DNA of 64,000 bases. Origin: Gammaproteobacteria bacterium. GTDB lineage: Bacteria; Pseudomonadota; Gammaproteobacteria; Xanthomonadales; Rhodanobacteraceae. Made by a program: the position numbers and the translations under genes. This document shows, in pieces, positions 25,003 to 32,667 of the stretch. The first letter of the stretch is position 1. The number at the start of each line of letters is the position of its first letter. The stretch is taken from NCBI GenBank assembly GCA_021325195.1, contig JAJPHQ010000037.1, positions 62,001 to 126,000 of the forward strand, read 5' to 3'. Under the pieces are notes generated by a model, which did not search any database, was not told where the DNA came from, and saw only the letters and a program-made list of their open reading frames with translations.

Positions 25003-26273
25003 CCGTGATGTGCTCCATTCGCGGTCAGTTGCTGCCGCAGTCCGTACAGCGGCTCGAACACCCACTGCCACAGGCTGCGGCGGTCCAGCAGGATGTCGGC
25101 ATCGAGCGCCATGCCGGGTTTCAGCGCTTCGGTCTTGCCATAGGCGTCGATGGTCTGGTGATCCAGAGCCACCAGCACGCGGTACAGCGGCACCGCCGCG
25201 TTCTGGCCCAGCAGGCTCGCGGCCTCGCCGGGGCTGAGTGCACTGCGCGAAACCTGCACGACATCGCCGTATTGCTGCCCGAACTTCTGGTACGGATACG
25301 CCTGATAGCGCAGCACCACCCGATTGCCGGGTTCGACGAAGCCGATCGCGCTGCTGGGCACCAGCAGTTGCGCTTCGAGTTTCGAGCCTTGCGGAAGGAT
25401 CGACAAGAGCGGCTGGCCGGTCTGCACCGTCTGACCGGGTTTGATCAACAGGGTGGAAACGGTGCCGGCGCGCGGTGCCCGCAGCACCGTGCCGCGTTCG
25501 GCTTCGTTTTGGGCCAGTTGCGCGTCAAGCTGTGCAAGCTGACCGCGCAACTGGCTGGCCTTGGCCGCGGTATCCAGCGGAAGTTGCGTGAGTTGCGCGC
25601 GCAGGTTGCTGATCTGTTGCTCCGCATCCAGACGCTGACGATCCAATGCCTTCACCTGCGCCTGCTCGGTCAGAGCGGCGGCCTGGTACTGGTTGAACTG
25701 GGCGACGGAGACGACGCCCTTGTCGAGCAGCGGCTGGATCTTGCCCAGGAATCGGGTGGCCGTATCGGCCTGCTTGCGTTGCAGCACGAGCTGGCCGTCG
25801 ATCTGGCGCACCTGCGCCGCGAGCATCGCGATCCTGGTACGCAGGTCCTGGGCCTGCGCCTCGGCCTGTGGCTGGAGATTGGCCAGCGTGGTGCGAACCT
25901 GCATTTGCTGTGCGCGCAACTGCGCACTGACCACGGCGCGGGTATCGCCCATGCTGGCGCTGGCCAGATCACCGGAGACTTCGACCAGCGGCTGACCGGC
26001 CGCGACGCTTTCGCCCTCGCGTACCAGCGTGCGGGTAACCGTGCCGGTGGTCTTGGCCGGCAGTGTCAGCAAGCCCGCGCTGGGCAACAACTGGCCGCTG
26101 ACGCTTTCACGCCGGGTGTAATGGCCGAAGACCAGGAACAGCACAAGGGTCGCGGCGAAAGAAGCAGCCAGGAGGGTCCACCAGAGGAAGGAAAGCGGCC
26201 TCGCGAGGTTGATCGCGCCCAGCCACTGGCCGCGCTGCGCATGCAGAACTTCATCGCGAAACAGACCGTCCAA
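24999..26273 (-). CDS. HlyD family secretion adaptor (CvaA-like)
   Basis: A 424-residue periplasmic adaptor with one N-terminal transmembrane helix (about residues 27-49), lipoyl-like halves (VSGQLLPSAGLLTLPAKTTG and APRAGTVSTLLIKPGQTVQ) flanking a long alpha-helical hairpin (about 110-265). It should link the ABC exporter to an outer-membrane channel of TolC type, which is not encoded in this window. The start appears to be a TTG at 26273 with AGGGGGCG upstream; the ATG at 26301 is out of frame. It is the first gene of the bacteriocin operon. Confidence 0.9.
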   Translation of the reverse strand: MDGLFRDEVLHAQRGQWLGAINLARPLSFLWWTLLAASFAATLVLFLVFGHYTRRESVSGQLLPSAGLLTLPAKTTGTVTRTLVREGESVAAGQPLVEVSGDLASASMGDTRAVVSAQLRAQQMQVRTTLANLQPQAEAQAQDLRTRIAMLAAQVRQIDGQLVLQRKQADTATRFLGKIQPLLDKGVVSVAQFNQYQAAALTEQAQVKALDRQRLDAEQQISNLRAQLTQLPLDTAAKASQLRGQLAQLDAQLAQNEAERGTVLRAPRAGTVSTLLIKPGQTVQTGQPLLSILPQGSKLEAQLLVPSSAIGFVEPGNRVVLRYQAYPYQKFGQQYGDVVQVSRSALSPGEAASLLGQNAAVPLYRVLVALDHQTIDAYGKTEALKPGMALDADILLDRRSLWQWVFEPLYGLRQQLTANGAHHG

Positions 26274-26450
26274 GGTCGCCCCCTGTGGCCCAACGATGCA
26301 TCTCCTGTTTCAGTCCAGCATAAGCGAGGGGGGGGGCGTCAAGTCTTGATTCGATTTTCGTTTCGCGGCATCGCGCGCACGCGCGAATAACCATTCAATA
26401 TTTCAGATGGCTTTCGAGAAGAGTGGCTTTTCCCGTTTCTGTGAAATATG
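26274..26450. other. promoter region of bacteriocin operon with G9 tract
   Basis: This gap holds nine consecutive G (26328-26336) about 55 bp upstream of the HlyD-like start and an inverted repeat ATATTTCA/TGAAATAT flanking a 40-bp spacer near 26398-26450. Homopolymer tracts at promoters can vary in length, but no evidence of that is available from one sequence. Confidence 0.4.
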
Positions 26451-27032
26451 TCACGCGTGACGAGCGGCTTTGGCGGGATGCCAGCACCAGTGCCACGGTT
26501 CGTAGGCAATCCCGTGCGGGTTGCCGCGCGGGTAGGAGAGCGCGAAGCCGAATGGCGAGGCGTTGCGCATCAGCCACGCAAACGCGGGCGAACGTTCGAA
26601 ATCTTCCTCGAGTGCTGCAAATCCGGGCGTGGTGAGATCGACGGCGCGGCCGCTGTGGTGTTCGCTGTAACCCGGCGCCGCGCTGACCCGCAGGATCTCG
26701 TCGATCGTCTGGCCGCGCGCGAGTTTGCGCTCGAGAATGCCGAGTTGGTATTCGATCGAACGAAACGCCGACACGACTTGCAGGTCGATGCCGTCGCGCG
26801 CCGCGGATTCGCGCATCCCGGCAAGTGCGCGCGCCGCGCGTGCCTGCAGCCATTGTGGTCGACCGTGGATGTCGGCACCGATGGCGACAAGCCGCGCCGG
26901 TTCGCGTTGCAGACGCAGGTGCCGGATGCGGCCGTAGTCACGCGGCACGCCCAGTGTGTACGCGCGTTCGATCAGCGCGCGGCGTTCCGCAGCATCGCGG
27001 CAACGCCGCGGGGGCGCCATGCCGTCGCTCAT
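26451..27032 (-). CDS. M15 family D-Ala-D-Ala carboxypeptidase (VanY-like)
   Basis: A 193-residue zinc peptidase. The zinc motif SEHHSGRAVDLT (His125/126 region, Asp132) and the second motif with YEPWHW near residue 180 are intact, as is SAFRSIEYQLGI, typical of VanY/LAS enzymes. It trims the terminal D-Ala of muropeptides. No signal peptide is visible, so it may be cytoplasmic or exported differently. The ATG at 27032 overlaps the upstream small gene's stop by ATGA. A further ATG four codons later is possible. Confidence 0.9.
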   Translation of the reverse strand: MSDGMAPPRRCRDAAERRALIERAYTLGVPRDYGRIRHLRLQREPARLVAIGADIHGRPQWLQARAARALAGMRESAARDGIDLQVVSAFRSIEYQLGILERKLARGQTIDEILRVSAAPGYSEHHSGRAVDLTTPGFAALEEDFERSPAFAWLMRNASPFGFALSYPRGNPHGIAYEPWHWCWHPAKAARHA

Positions 27033-27376
27033 GGCTTGCCGGTAAGCGGGGCCACGGCCGCATCGGGGTTCTCGACCTCGACGACCAGTTCGCTGTATTG
27101 CTCGTGTTCGAGTTCGACGACGAGTGCACGGTCCGGATGACGCACGTCCCAGAAGACGCGTTCGCCATGAAGATGGAACGTGCCTGCGGTGAACAGGCCC
27201 GGAATGTTGGTGCCCGGCGCGCGCCAGCCTTTCGGTTCCCGGAACACCGTGGGATCCCTGCGCGCACCCAGGATGTGCGCACGCTGGATCGTCAGCCGGC
27301 CGTTGAACGACCACAGCTTGTCCAGCCCCTCGACGTCGAACACGACGTTGCTGCCTTCCAGCGTGATCCTGACCAT
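27029..27376 (-). CDS. conserved hypothetical protein (PH-like beta-rich)
   Basis: A 115-residue acidic, beta-strand-rich protein. VRITLEGSNVVFDVEGLDKL, then LTIQRAHILGARRDP and GTFHLHGERVFWDVRHPDRA suggest a small beta-barrel similar to bacterial PH-like domains; this is a pattern-based guess. The start at 27376 has GGAG upstream. The stop overlaps the start of the M15 peptidase, so the two are made together. Confidence 0.7.
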   Translation of the reverse strand: MVRITLEGSNVVFDVEGLDKLWSFNGRLTIQRAHILGARRDPTVFREPKGWRAPGTNIPGLFTAGTFHLHGERVFWDVRHPDRALVVELEHEQYSELVVEVENPDAAVAPLTGKP

Positions 27377-27419
27377 GACTCGGCTCCGTGCGGTATGCCA
27401 GTGTCGATGCAATGCGCGC

Positions 27420-28406
27420 TTACGGCCTGGGTTTCTGCGCCTCGATCCATGTCGCGATGTCGTCGATCACCTGCGGATCGACGTGGCCGGGTTTGGCGTA
27501 ATCGGAAGGCGAGGGCGGATTGCCCGCCGGCATCATCAGGTGCGAGAGCATCGGGTACTCCTTCAACGTGACACGCGGGGTCTGCGAGAACGCTGCCTGC
27601 CAATGCGAGAAGTCATCCCTGGGGGTGACCTGATAGTCGCGGCCGCCTTGCAGGATCAGCATCGGCTGTTTCAGCGTCTTCGCGACCGCGATGGCGTTGT
27701 ATTCCCGCAGGCTCAGCCAGTACGAGGTTGGCAGCCCGAGCGGTCCGGGTGCATCGGGGTGTTTCGGGTCGAGATGGGCGAGCTGCGTGCGAGCTGCCTC
27801 GACCATCGCCGCCTGCTGCCGCAACTGCGCGGCGTGCTGCTGGTCGATGCCGGCGAGGTATTCGAGCTGCCGATGCATGGCCGCGAGCAGCGGCTGCGCG
27901 GGCGCGCCGATCAGGATCAGTCCCGCGATCGACGGGTCGCGTTGCGCGATCCGCGGCGCCATCTGTGCGCCCTGGCTGTGGCCCAGCACGAACACGCGCT
28001 TCGGATCGACACCATTCGTCGCTTGCAGCACTTTGACCGCCGAAATCGCGTCGCCGGTGTATTCGTCGTCGATCGTGAACGGTTTGCCGATGAAGGCCTG
28101 CGGGTACGTTTTGGTGCGCTTGTCGTAACGCAACACCGCAATGCCATGCGCCGCCAGCCCATGCGCGATGTCCAGGAAAGGTTTGTTCGGGCCGATGGTC
28201 TCGTCGCGATCGTTCGGCCCGGAGCCACTCACCAGCACCACGGCGGGGGAAGGCCCCTTGCCATCGGGCATCGTCAGCGTGGCGCCAAGTCGATACGGTG
28301 CGTTGCCGACTTCGACTTTGGTTTCGTGCCAGGGCGTTGCGGCTGTTGCGGCCAAGGGCGCCGATGCCGTCAGCACAGCGAGCATGGCGACCAGCGCGCG
28401 CTTCAT
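27420..28406 (-). CDS. secreted alpha/beta hydrolase
   Basis: A 328-residue hydrolase of the dienelactone-hydrolase/YqiA-like group. A signal peptide (MKRALVAMLAVLTASAPLAA, then TAA) is followed by AVVLVSGSGPNDRDETIGPN (oxyanion region), the nucleophile elbow VLGHSQGAQMAP and a C-terminal acid/His region (LKEYPMLSHLMMP). Relatives act as esterases in the periplasm; the substrate is unknown. It is followed four bases later by the DUF3887-like gene's stop, that gene lying upstream in the same direction. Confidence 0.85.
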   Translation of the reverse strand: MKRALVAMLAVLTASAPLAATAATPWHETKVEVGNAPYRLGATLTMPDGKGPSPAVVLVSGSGPNDRDETIGPNKPFLDIAHGLAAHGIAVLRYDKRTKTYPQAFIGKPFTIDDEYTGDAISAVKVLQATNGVDPKRVFVLGHSQGAQMAPRIAQRDPSIAGLILIGAPAQPLLAAMHRQLEYLAGIDQQHAAQLRQQAAMVEAARTQLAHLDPKHPDAPGPLGLPTSYWLSLREYNAIAVAKTLKQPMLILQGGRDYQVTPRDDFSHWQAAFSQTPRVTLKEYPMLSHLMMPAGNPPSPSDYAKPGHVDPQVIDDIATWIEAQKPRP

Positions 28407-28410
28407 GGGG

Positions 28411-28887
28411 TCAACGCGAGGATGAGGATGTCGCCGGCTCCGCAGCGGGCAGCGGCAGCACGTGGAAGCCGTTGAACTTGCCGCCCCTGCCGCAGGACAG
28501 CCGCGCCGCGAGGTCCCCCTTCTCGAAATGCAGCGGCACGGTGATCACCGCGTAGCCTTGATACATCACGTTCTGCGGTACGTCGCGGGACTTGAGCTTG
28601 CCGAACTGCGCCCCGATCGACTGCCAGACCTGCCCCAGCTTGCCGGCAGGCAGGCCGGAGCGCATCGCTTCGTCGAAATTGGACGTGGCGCCGTTGTAGT
28701 CGCCCTTCTCGAGGCGGTCGAGAAAGGTGCCGGTGCTCGCGGTGCACGCCTCGATCGCGGCGGCCGATGCCTCGGCCGATGCGGTGCTGGTGGCGCGCGC
28801 GGCGGTGCCACCGCTCATGGGCGCGGTTTGCGCGAACGCGGGCACGGCTGTTGCCAGAAAGGTCAATGCGATCACTGCGGGTTGCAT
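28411..28887 (-). CDS. secreted DUF3887-like protein
   Basis: A 158-residue protein with a signal peptide (MQPAVIALTFLATAVPAFAQ). The mature part begins with a Ser/Ala/Thr-rich stretch and then has FLDRLEKGDYNGATSNFDEA and LGQVWQSIGAQFGKLKSRD, the pattern of DUF3887, a NTF2-like fold often fused to alpha/beta hydrolases. Here it is immediately upstream of such a hydrolase in the same operon, which supports the call. GGAGG precedes the ATG at 28887. Confidence 0.75.
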   Translation of the reverse strand: MQPAVIALTFLATAVPAFAQTAPMSGGTAARATSTASAEASAAAIEACTASTGTFLDRLEKGDYNGATSNFDEAMRSGLPAGKLGQVWQSIGAQFGKLKSRDVPQNVMYQGYAVITVPLHFEKGDLAARLSCGRGGKFNGFHVLPLPAAEPATSSSSR

Positions 28888-28984
28888 GGCGATTCCTCCA
28901 ATTGTGTGAATCACGAAATTGCCGGAGCGCGAGTGAAGGTGGCGTCACGTGCCACGATGTTGATGCATACGCCGTTGCTTCAGG

Positions 28985-29170
28985 TTACGCAGGGCGTTTG
29001 AAAAACAGCGTGGGGCCGACCGCGCCATACGGCTGGATCACACTCACCAATTCCCAGCCATTGCGGCCCAGTTCGTTCATCTGCTCTTCGGCCGATTCCG
29101 TCTTCATGCCAAGGAAACCTGTCTTGATCCTGACAACCTTGTACACCCAACGTTGTGTGTCGTTGGCCAT
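28985..29170 (-). CDS. DUF4177 family protein
   Basis: A 61-residue protein with the DUF4177 pattern WVYKVVRIKTGFLGMK, then LGRNGWELVSVIQPYG and TLFFKRP. The family is small and of unknown function. It is 17 bp downstream of the ribbon-helix-helix gene in the same direction and probably belongs to the SPFH cluster transcript. Confidence 0.8.
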   Translation of the reverse strand: MANDTQRWVYKVVRIKTGFLGMKTESAEEQMNELGRNGWELVSVIQPYGAVGPTLFFKRPA

Positions 29171-29187
29171 CTCTCGTCACTCCCGTT

Positions 29188-29373
29188 TCATTTTCCGGCT
29201 TTCGATGGTCCGGCATCCGGCTTCAGCCGTCCGGCCCTGCGCAGCGCCTCGCGCAGCACGTACTCGATCTGGGCGTTGAGCGAACGCAGTTCGTCCTCCG
29301 ACCACTTCTGCATCGCGTCGAGCACGTGCGCGCTGATGCGCAGCGGATAGGCCTTTTTCTCGCCGGTACTCAT
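29188..29373 (-). CDS. Arc-like ribbon-helix-helix protein
   Basis: A 61-residue protein with one ribbon-helix-helix unit (KAYPLRISAHVLDAMQKWSE, then SLNAQIEYVLREALRRAGR). This resembles Arc/CopG-type DNA-binding proteins often encoded beside SPFH proteins. It may repress its own operon through the GATATCA dyad upstream of the SPFH gene. No toxin partner is visible. Confidence 0.8.
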   Translation of the reverse strand: MSTGEKKAYPLRISAHVLDAMQKWSEDELRSLNAQIEYVLREALRRAGRLKPDAGPSKAGK

Positions 29374-29401
29374 CCCGAAGCCGGGCTATGGTCGAGACGG
29401 G

Positions 29402-29415
29402 CGGGCATGGATGCC
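29402..29415. repeat. hairpin with CATGGATG apex
   Basis: GGGCAT-GG-ATGCCTG, extendable to about 10 bp with G-T pairs, lies between the SPFH and ribbon-helix-helix genes. It shares its apex with the hairpin at 6605-6622. Confidence 0.35.
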
Positions 29416-29444
29416 TGTCCCTTGATTTCCGTGATCATGGATGA

Positions 29445-30311
29445 TCACTGATACAAAGTGCCCGTGTTCAACACCGGCTGGCTGCCGCGCTCGCCGCACA
29501 GCACCACCAGCAGGTTGGACACCATCGCGGCCTTGCGTTCCTCGTCGAGCTGCACCACGCCGCGCTGGCTCAATTGATCCAACGCCATCTGCACCATGCT
29601 GACCGCGCCCTCGACGATCCGGGTGCGCGCGGCGATGATCGCGCCGGCCTGCTGGCGCTGCAGCATGGCCTGCGCGATTTCCTGCGCATAGGCGAGGTGG
29701 CTGATGCGCGCCTCGATGACTTTCACACCGGCCTTGCCGAGGCGTTCCTGGATCTCGTCGCGCAGGTGCGCGGTGATCTCGTCGCCGTGGCTGCGCAGCG
29801 AGGGCTTGGCGTCGTCGTGCGAATCGTAGGGATAGCTCTGCGCCATCTGCCGGAGCGCCGACTCGCTCTGGATGTGCACGTAATTCTCGTAGTCGTCCAC
29901 TTCGAACACGGCTTCGGCGGTATCCACCACCTGCCACACGATCACCGCGGCGATCTCGATGGGATTGCCGTCGGAATCGTTGACCTTGAGCTTGTCGGAT
30001 TCGAAATTGCGCACGCGCAGGGATACCGCGCGCCGGGCGTAGAACGGATTGGTCCAGCGCAGGCCGGTGTCGCGCGCGGTGCCGGCGTAGCGGCCGAACA
30101 GCAGCATCACCATGCCCTGGTTGGGCTGCACCTGGAAAAGGCCCTTGCAGCAGAAGGCGAGAATCACGAACGCGATCACCGCGATCGCGACGGGCGCCGG
30201 ATTCTGGTGGATGCCGCCGTACCCGAACAGCGCGATGCAGCCGATCAGCAGCAGGAAGAACACGACCGCGACCGGAATGCCGGCGAGCGAGAAAGCCCTG
30301 GTTTCATTCAT
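29445..30311 (-). CDS. SPFH/band 7 domain protein (stomatin-like)
   Basis: A 288-residue membrane scaffold protein. Two N-terminal hydrophobic segments (about 8-30 and 37-55) are followed by a band 7 domain: [60 protein letters not shown]. The C-terminal part has the SPFH helix [46 protein letters not shown] and a flotillin-like tail. GGGAG precedes the ATG at 30311. It is the first gene of the cluster with an RHH regulator and DUF4177. Confidence 0.9.
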   Translation of the reverse strand: MNETRAFSLAGIPVAVVFFLLLIGCIALFGYGGIHQNPAPVAIAVIAFVILAFCCKGLFQVQPNQGMVMLLFGRYAGTARDTGLRWTNPFYARRAVSLRVRNFESDKLKVNDSDGNPIEIAAVIVWQVVDTAEAVFEVDDYENYVHIQSESALRQMAQSYPYDSHDDAKPSLRSHGDEITAHLRDEIQERLGKAGVKVIEARISHLAYAQEIAQAMLQRQQAGAIIAARTRIVEGAVSMVQMALDQLSQRGVVQLDEERKAAMVSNLLVVLCGERGSQPVLNTGTLYQ

Positions 30312-30338
30312 GGCACACTCCCGTTGATCAGGCAAAAA

Positions 30339-30355
30339 GATATCACAATGATATC
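30339..30355. promoter_or_regulatory. dyad GATATCA-caa-TGATATC, candidate operator
   Basis: A perfect 7-bp inverted repeat with a 3-bp spacer lies 28 bp upstream of the SPFH start codon, in the expected promoter zone and AT-rich unlike its surroundings. The ribbon-helix-helix protein encoded in the same cluster is the obvious candidate ligand, by inference. Confidence 0.5.
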
Positions 30356-30375
30356 GTGCATGCAACGGGCGACGG

Positions 30376-30915
30376 TCAGTCTTCGGCGGCGGCTGGCGGC
30401 AGCATCCGGCGCAGCGCGTCGTCGCGTCGGACGTAGTGGTGATACAGGCCGATCGCGGCGTGGGCGATCGCCAGATACATCAATGTGTTGCCGAGGGTTT
30501 CGTGGAGGTCTTCGAGACGGTGCGAGCAGCCGCGGTCGGGTGCCGGGACATGCGGCAGCGGCATCCCGAGGAAATTCCACGGCGCACCGGACCACGCCAT
30601 GCTGGCGATGCCCAGCAGCGGCGTCGCGAACAGCAGCGCGTACAACGCAAGGTGGATCAGCCTGGCCATGCTGGCCTGCCAGCCAGGTGGTGGCGGCGCG
30701 ATCGGCGGCGTGCCGCCGCGCAGCCGCGCGATCAGGCGCGGCAGCATCAGCACCAGCACGGCCATTCCGAACTGCATGTGCGCCCACTTGATGCCGCCGC
30801 GCAGCTCGCGGGGGAACCCGCCGCGGGTCTCGATCAGGAGCAGCGCGCACGCGACCAGCACGAAAATCAGCCAGTGCAGGCGGCGCGTCCACGGTGAATA
30901 ACGGGGGTCGGACAT
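30376..30915 (-). CDS. cytochrome b561 family protein
   Basis: A 179-residue di-haem membrane cytochrome b with four helices. The family starts with RLHWLIFVLVACALLL (His in helix 1), has KWAHMQFGMAVLVLMLPRLI (His in helix 2), and C-terminal EDLHETLGNTLMYLAIAHAA and LYHHYVRRDD with further ligands. It would move electrons from the quinol pool to a periplasmic acceptor such as oxygen/superoxide. I start at the ATG at 30915. Confidence 0.92.
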   Translation of the reverse strand: MSDPRYSPWTRRLHWLIFVLVACALLLIETRGGFPRELRGGIKWAHMQFGMAVLVLMLPRLIARLRGGTPPIAPPPPGWQASMARLIHLALYALLFATPLLGIASMAWSGAPWNFLGMPLPHVPAPDRGCSHRLEDLHETLGNTLMYLAIAHAAIGLYHHYVRRDDALRRMLPPAAAED

Positions 30916-31033
30916 GCAGGTGACCGTCGCGGTGCATGCGTCGCGCATGTTACCGGACGCGCCCGCGGCACAGCCGCGCCGCCGTCAGCGACGGGTTGCC
31001 GCGTCCGCCGGATGGCAACGGGTGGCAGGGCTT

Positions 31034-31507
31034 TCAGCGCTGTCCCGGGCGCCGCATGGTTTCCTGCGAGGACACCGCGCGCCATTGGCCGTCGATCCTC
31101 GCGAACACGTCGGTGAAGGGCACCTCGACGGTCCAGCCCTTGTCGCTGGAATGCACTTGGTTGATGCCGGTCGCGACCGCGGTGTCGCCCCACACGCGCA
31201 CCTCGAGATGGGTGATCACCCGGGTGGTGTTCGCGGGCACGTCCGGGTCGGCGATCAGCTCGGCCTTGCCGCGCACCTGGCCGGCCCAGTTGATGTCGCG
31301 ATAATCGTCGGCGAGGATCGTGTTCAGCGCGCTGCGGTCGCCGGTGGCGATGGCTGCCAGCCAGCGTTGTTCGAGCTGCGCGATCGCGGCCTTGTCCGCC
31401 TCGCTGCCGTCCGCGTGCGAGACGGGAGCGGCGGCAAAAGACGCCGCGCAAGGCGCCGCGGCGAGCAGAAAAAGCAGCGCCGCACGGTGCATCCGGAAAC
31501 CGGTCAT
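31034..31507 (-). CDS. secreted NTF2-like (SnoaL-type) protein
   Basis: A 157-residue protein with a signal peptide (MTGFRMHRAALLFLLAAAP, then CAASFAA). The mature part is a nuclear transport factor 2-like domain: DKAAIAQLEQRWLAAIATGD, LADDYRDINWAGQVRGKAEL and a final WRAVSSQETMRRPGQ. Such proteins are often enzymes or ligand binders of unknown activity. The ATG at 31507 overlaps the stop of the upstream transferase by ATGA. Confidence 0.85.
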   Translation of the reverse strand: MTGFRMHRAALLFLLAAAPCAASFAAAPVSHADGSEADKAAIAQLEQRWLAAIATGDRSALNTILADDYRDINWAGQVRGKAELIADPDVPANTTRVITHLEVRVWGDTAVATGINQVHSSDKGWTVEVPFTDVFARIDGQWRAVSSQETMRRPGQR

Positions 31508-32244
31508 GGCCATTCGTCCTGTGGCGGCCGCGTGGCCGCGATGGGTCCCCAGCCCTGCGGGCCCAGCACCTGCAGGCCCCGGAAGCGCGACTTGTAGCCC
31601 ATCTTGGGGTGGTTGGCGATCCAGTAGCCGAGGTACAGGTGCTGCAGGTGGCGTTCGCGGGCCAGTTCGATCTGGCGCAGGATTGCGTAGGTGCCGAGGC
31701 TGCGCCTGGGCAGGTCGGGATCGAAGAAGGTGTAGACCACCGACAGTCCGGTGGCACACACGTCGGTCACCGCCAGCGCAACCAGGCGTCCCTCCAGCCG
31801 GAATTCCACGAACACGGTGGGGCTCCACGGCGCGGCCAGGAAGTGCGAGAAGTCCTCGTCGCTGGCCTCGTCCATGCCGCCGCCGCGGTGCCGCGCGTGC
31901 AGGTAGCGCGCGTAGAGGTCGTGGCGTTCGTCGGTCAGGCCGGGCGGCTGTTCGTCCATTTCAAGATCGCGGTTGCGCGCAAGGCAGCGCCGCTGGCTGC
32001 GGTCGGGAACGAACGTGGCGACGTCGATCCGGCAGGGTTCGCAGGCACGGCAGCGCGGGCAATGCGGGTGATAGACGTGACCGCCGGCGCGGCGGAAGCC
32101 GCGCCCCAGCGCCAGCGCGTACACCCGCGGCAGGTCCGGCGCGGAAGGGTCCAGTACCAGATTCTGCGCGGTGCGTGAACGGAAGTAGCCGCAGGCGTGG
32201 GGCAGGGTCTGGAACAGGCGGACGCGTTCGTTGCGCATGGCCAT
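31504..32244 (-). CDS. bpt: aspartate/glutamate leucyltransferase (Bpt/ATE family)
   Basis: A 246-residue arginyl/leucyl-tRNA-protein transferase, adding Leu to N-terminal Asp or Glu so that ClpS/ClpAP degrade the protein. The family motifs are seen: HACGYFRSRTAQNLVLDP, the CxxC-type cluster YHPHCPRCRACEPCRIDVAT, and the GNAT-like C-terminal half VVYTFFDPDLPRRSLGTYAI with YLGYWIANHPKMGYKSRF. The start is either 32244 or the ATG two codons later. Confidence 0.93.
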   Translation of the reverse strand: MAMRNERVRLFQTLPHACGYFRSRTAQNLVLDPSAPDLPRVYALALGRGFRRAGGHVYHPHCPRCRACEPCRIDVATFVPDRSQRRCLARNRDLEMDEQPPGLTDERHDLYARYLHARHRGGGMDEASDEDFSHFLAAPWSPTVFVEFRLEGRLVALAVTDVCATGLSVVYTFFDPDLPRRSLGTYAILRQIELARERHLQHLYLGYWIANHPKMGYKSRFRGLQVLGPQGWGPIAATRPPQDEWP

Positions 32245-32249
32245 GGCGG

Positions 32250-32648
32250 CTATCCGTGGCCGAAGAACAGGGCCACGGTGTAAACCATGATCGCGACCAC
32301 CACCGCCACCAGCACCAGCAGCCGCACGCGCATGGCGATGCGCAGGTGCCGGTTGCGCCCTGCCGCGGGCGGATTGCGTGCCGCCGCCAGTTCGTCGGCA
32401 AAGCGCGTGGCGGGTTCGATGCCGATCTCGCGCATGATCATGCGCGCGCGGGTGTGATCGTTGGCGCGCGTGATCCACACCGCCGGCCAGCTTTCGCTGC
32501 TGCCGGGCCGGGCGTAGGAAAACCGGCTGTAGCTCGAGCGCTCGTAAACGCGGCGGTTGGTGACCTTGGTGGCGATGCCATGCTCGGCCATCAGGGCCAC
32601 CACGCGCTCGATGTTTTCCATGCGTGGCGAGGCGTAGATCCGGCGCAT
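32250..32648 (-). CDS. DUF2007-like protein with C-terminal membrane anchor
   Basis: A 132-residue protein. The N-terminal part (RRIYASPRMENIERVVALMA, EHGIATKVTNRRVYERSSY) has the ferredoxin-like DUF2007 pattern, and the last 25 residues are a transmembrane anchor (RLLVLVAVVVAIMVYTVALF). Its stop is five bases from the Bpt start, so the two are probably co-transcribed. Function unknown. Confidence 0.78.
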   Translation of the reverse strand: MRRIYASPRMENIERVVALMAEHGIATKVTNRRVYERSSYSRFSYARPGSSESWPAVWITRANDHTRARMIMREIGIEPATRFADELAAARNPPAAGRNRHLRIAMRVRLLVLVAVVVAIMVYTVALFFGHG

Positions 32649-32667
32649 GCAATAAGTCTAATGAACT

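Noticed and set aside
26274-26301. ATG at 26301 as the start of the HlyD-like gene
   Set aside because: It is out of frame with the protein, and AGGAG touches the ATG directly. The TTG at 26273 has a better spaced ribosome site.
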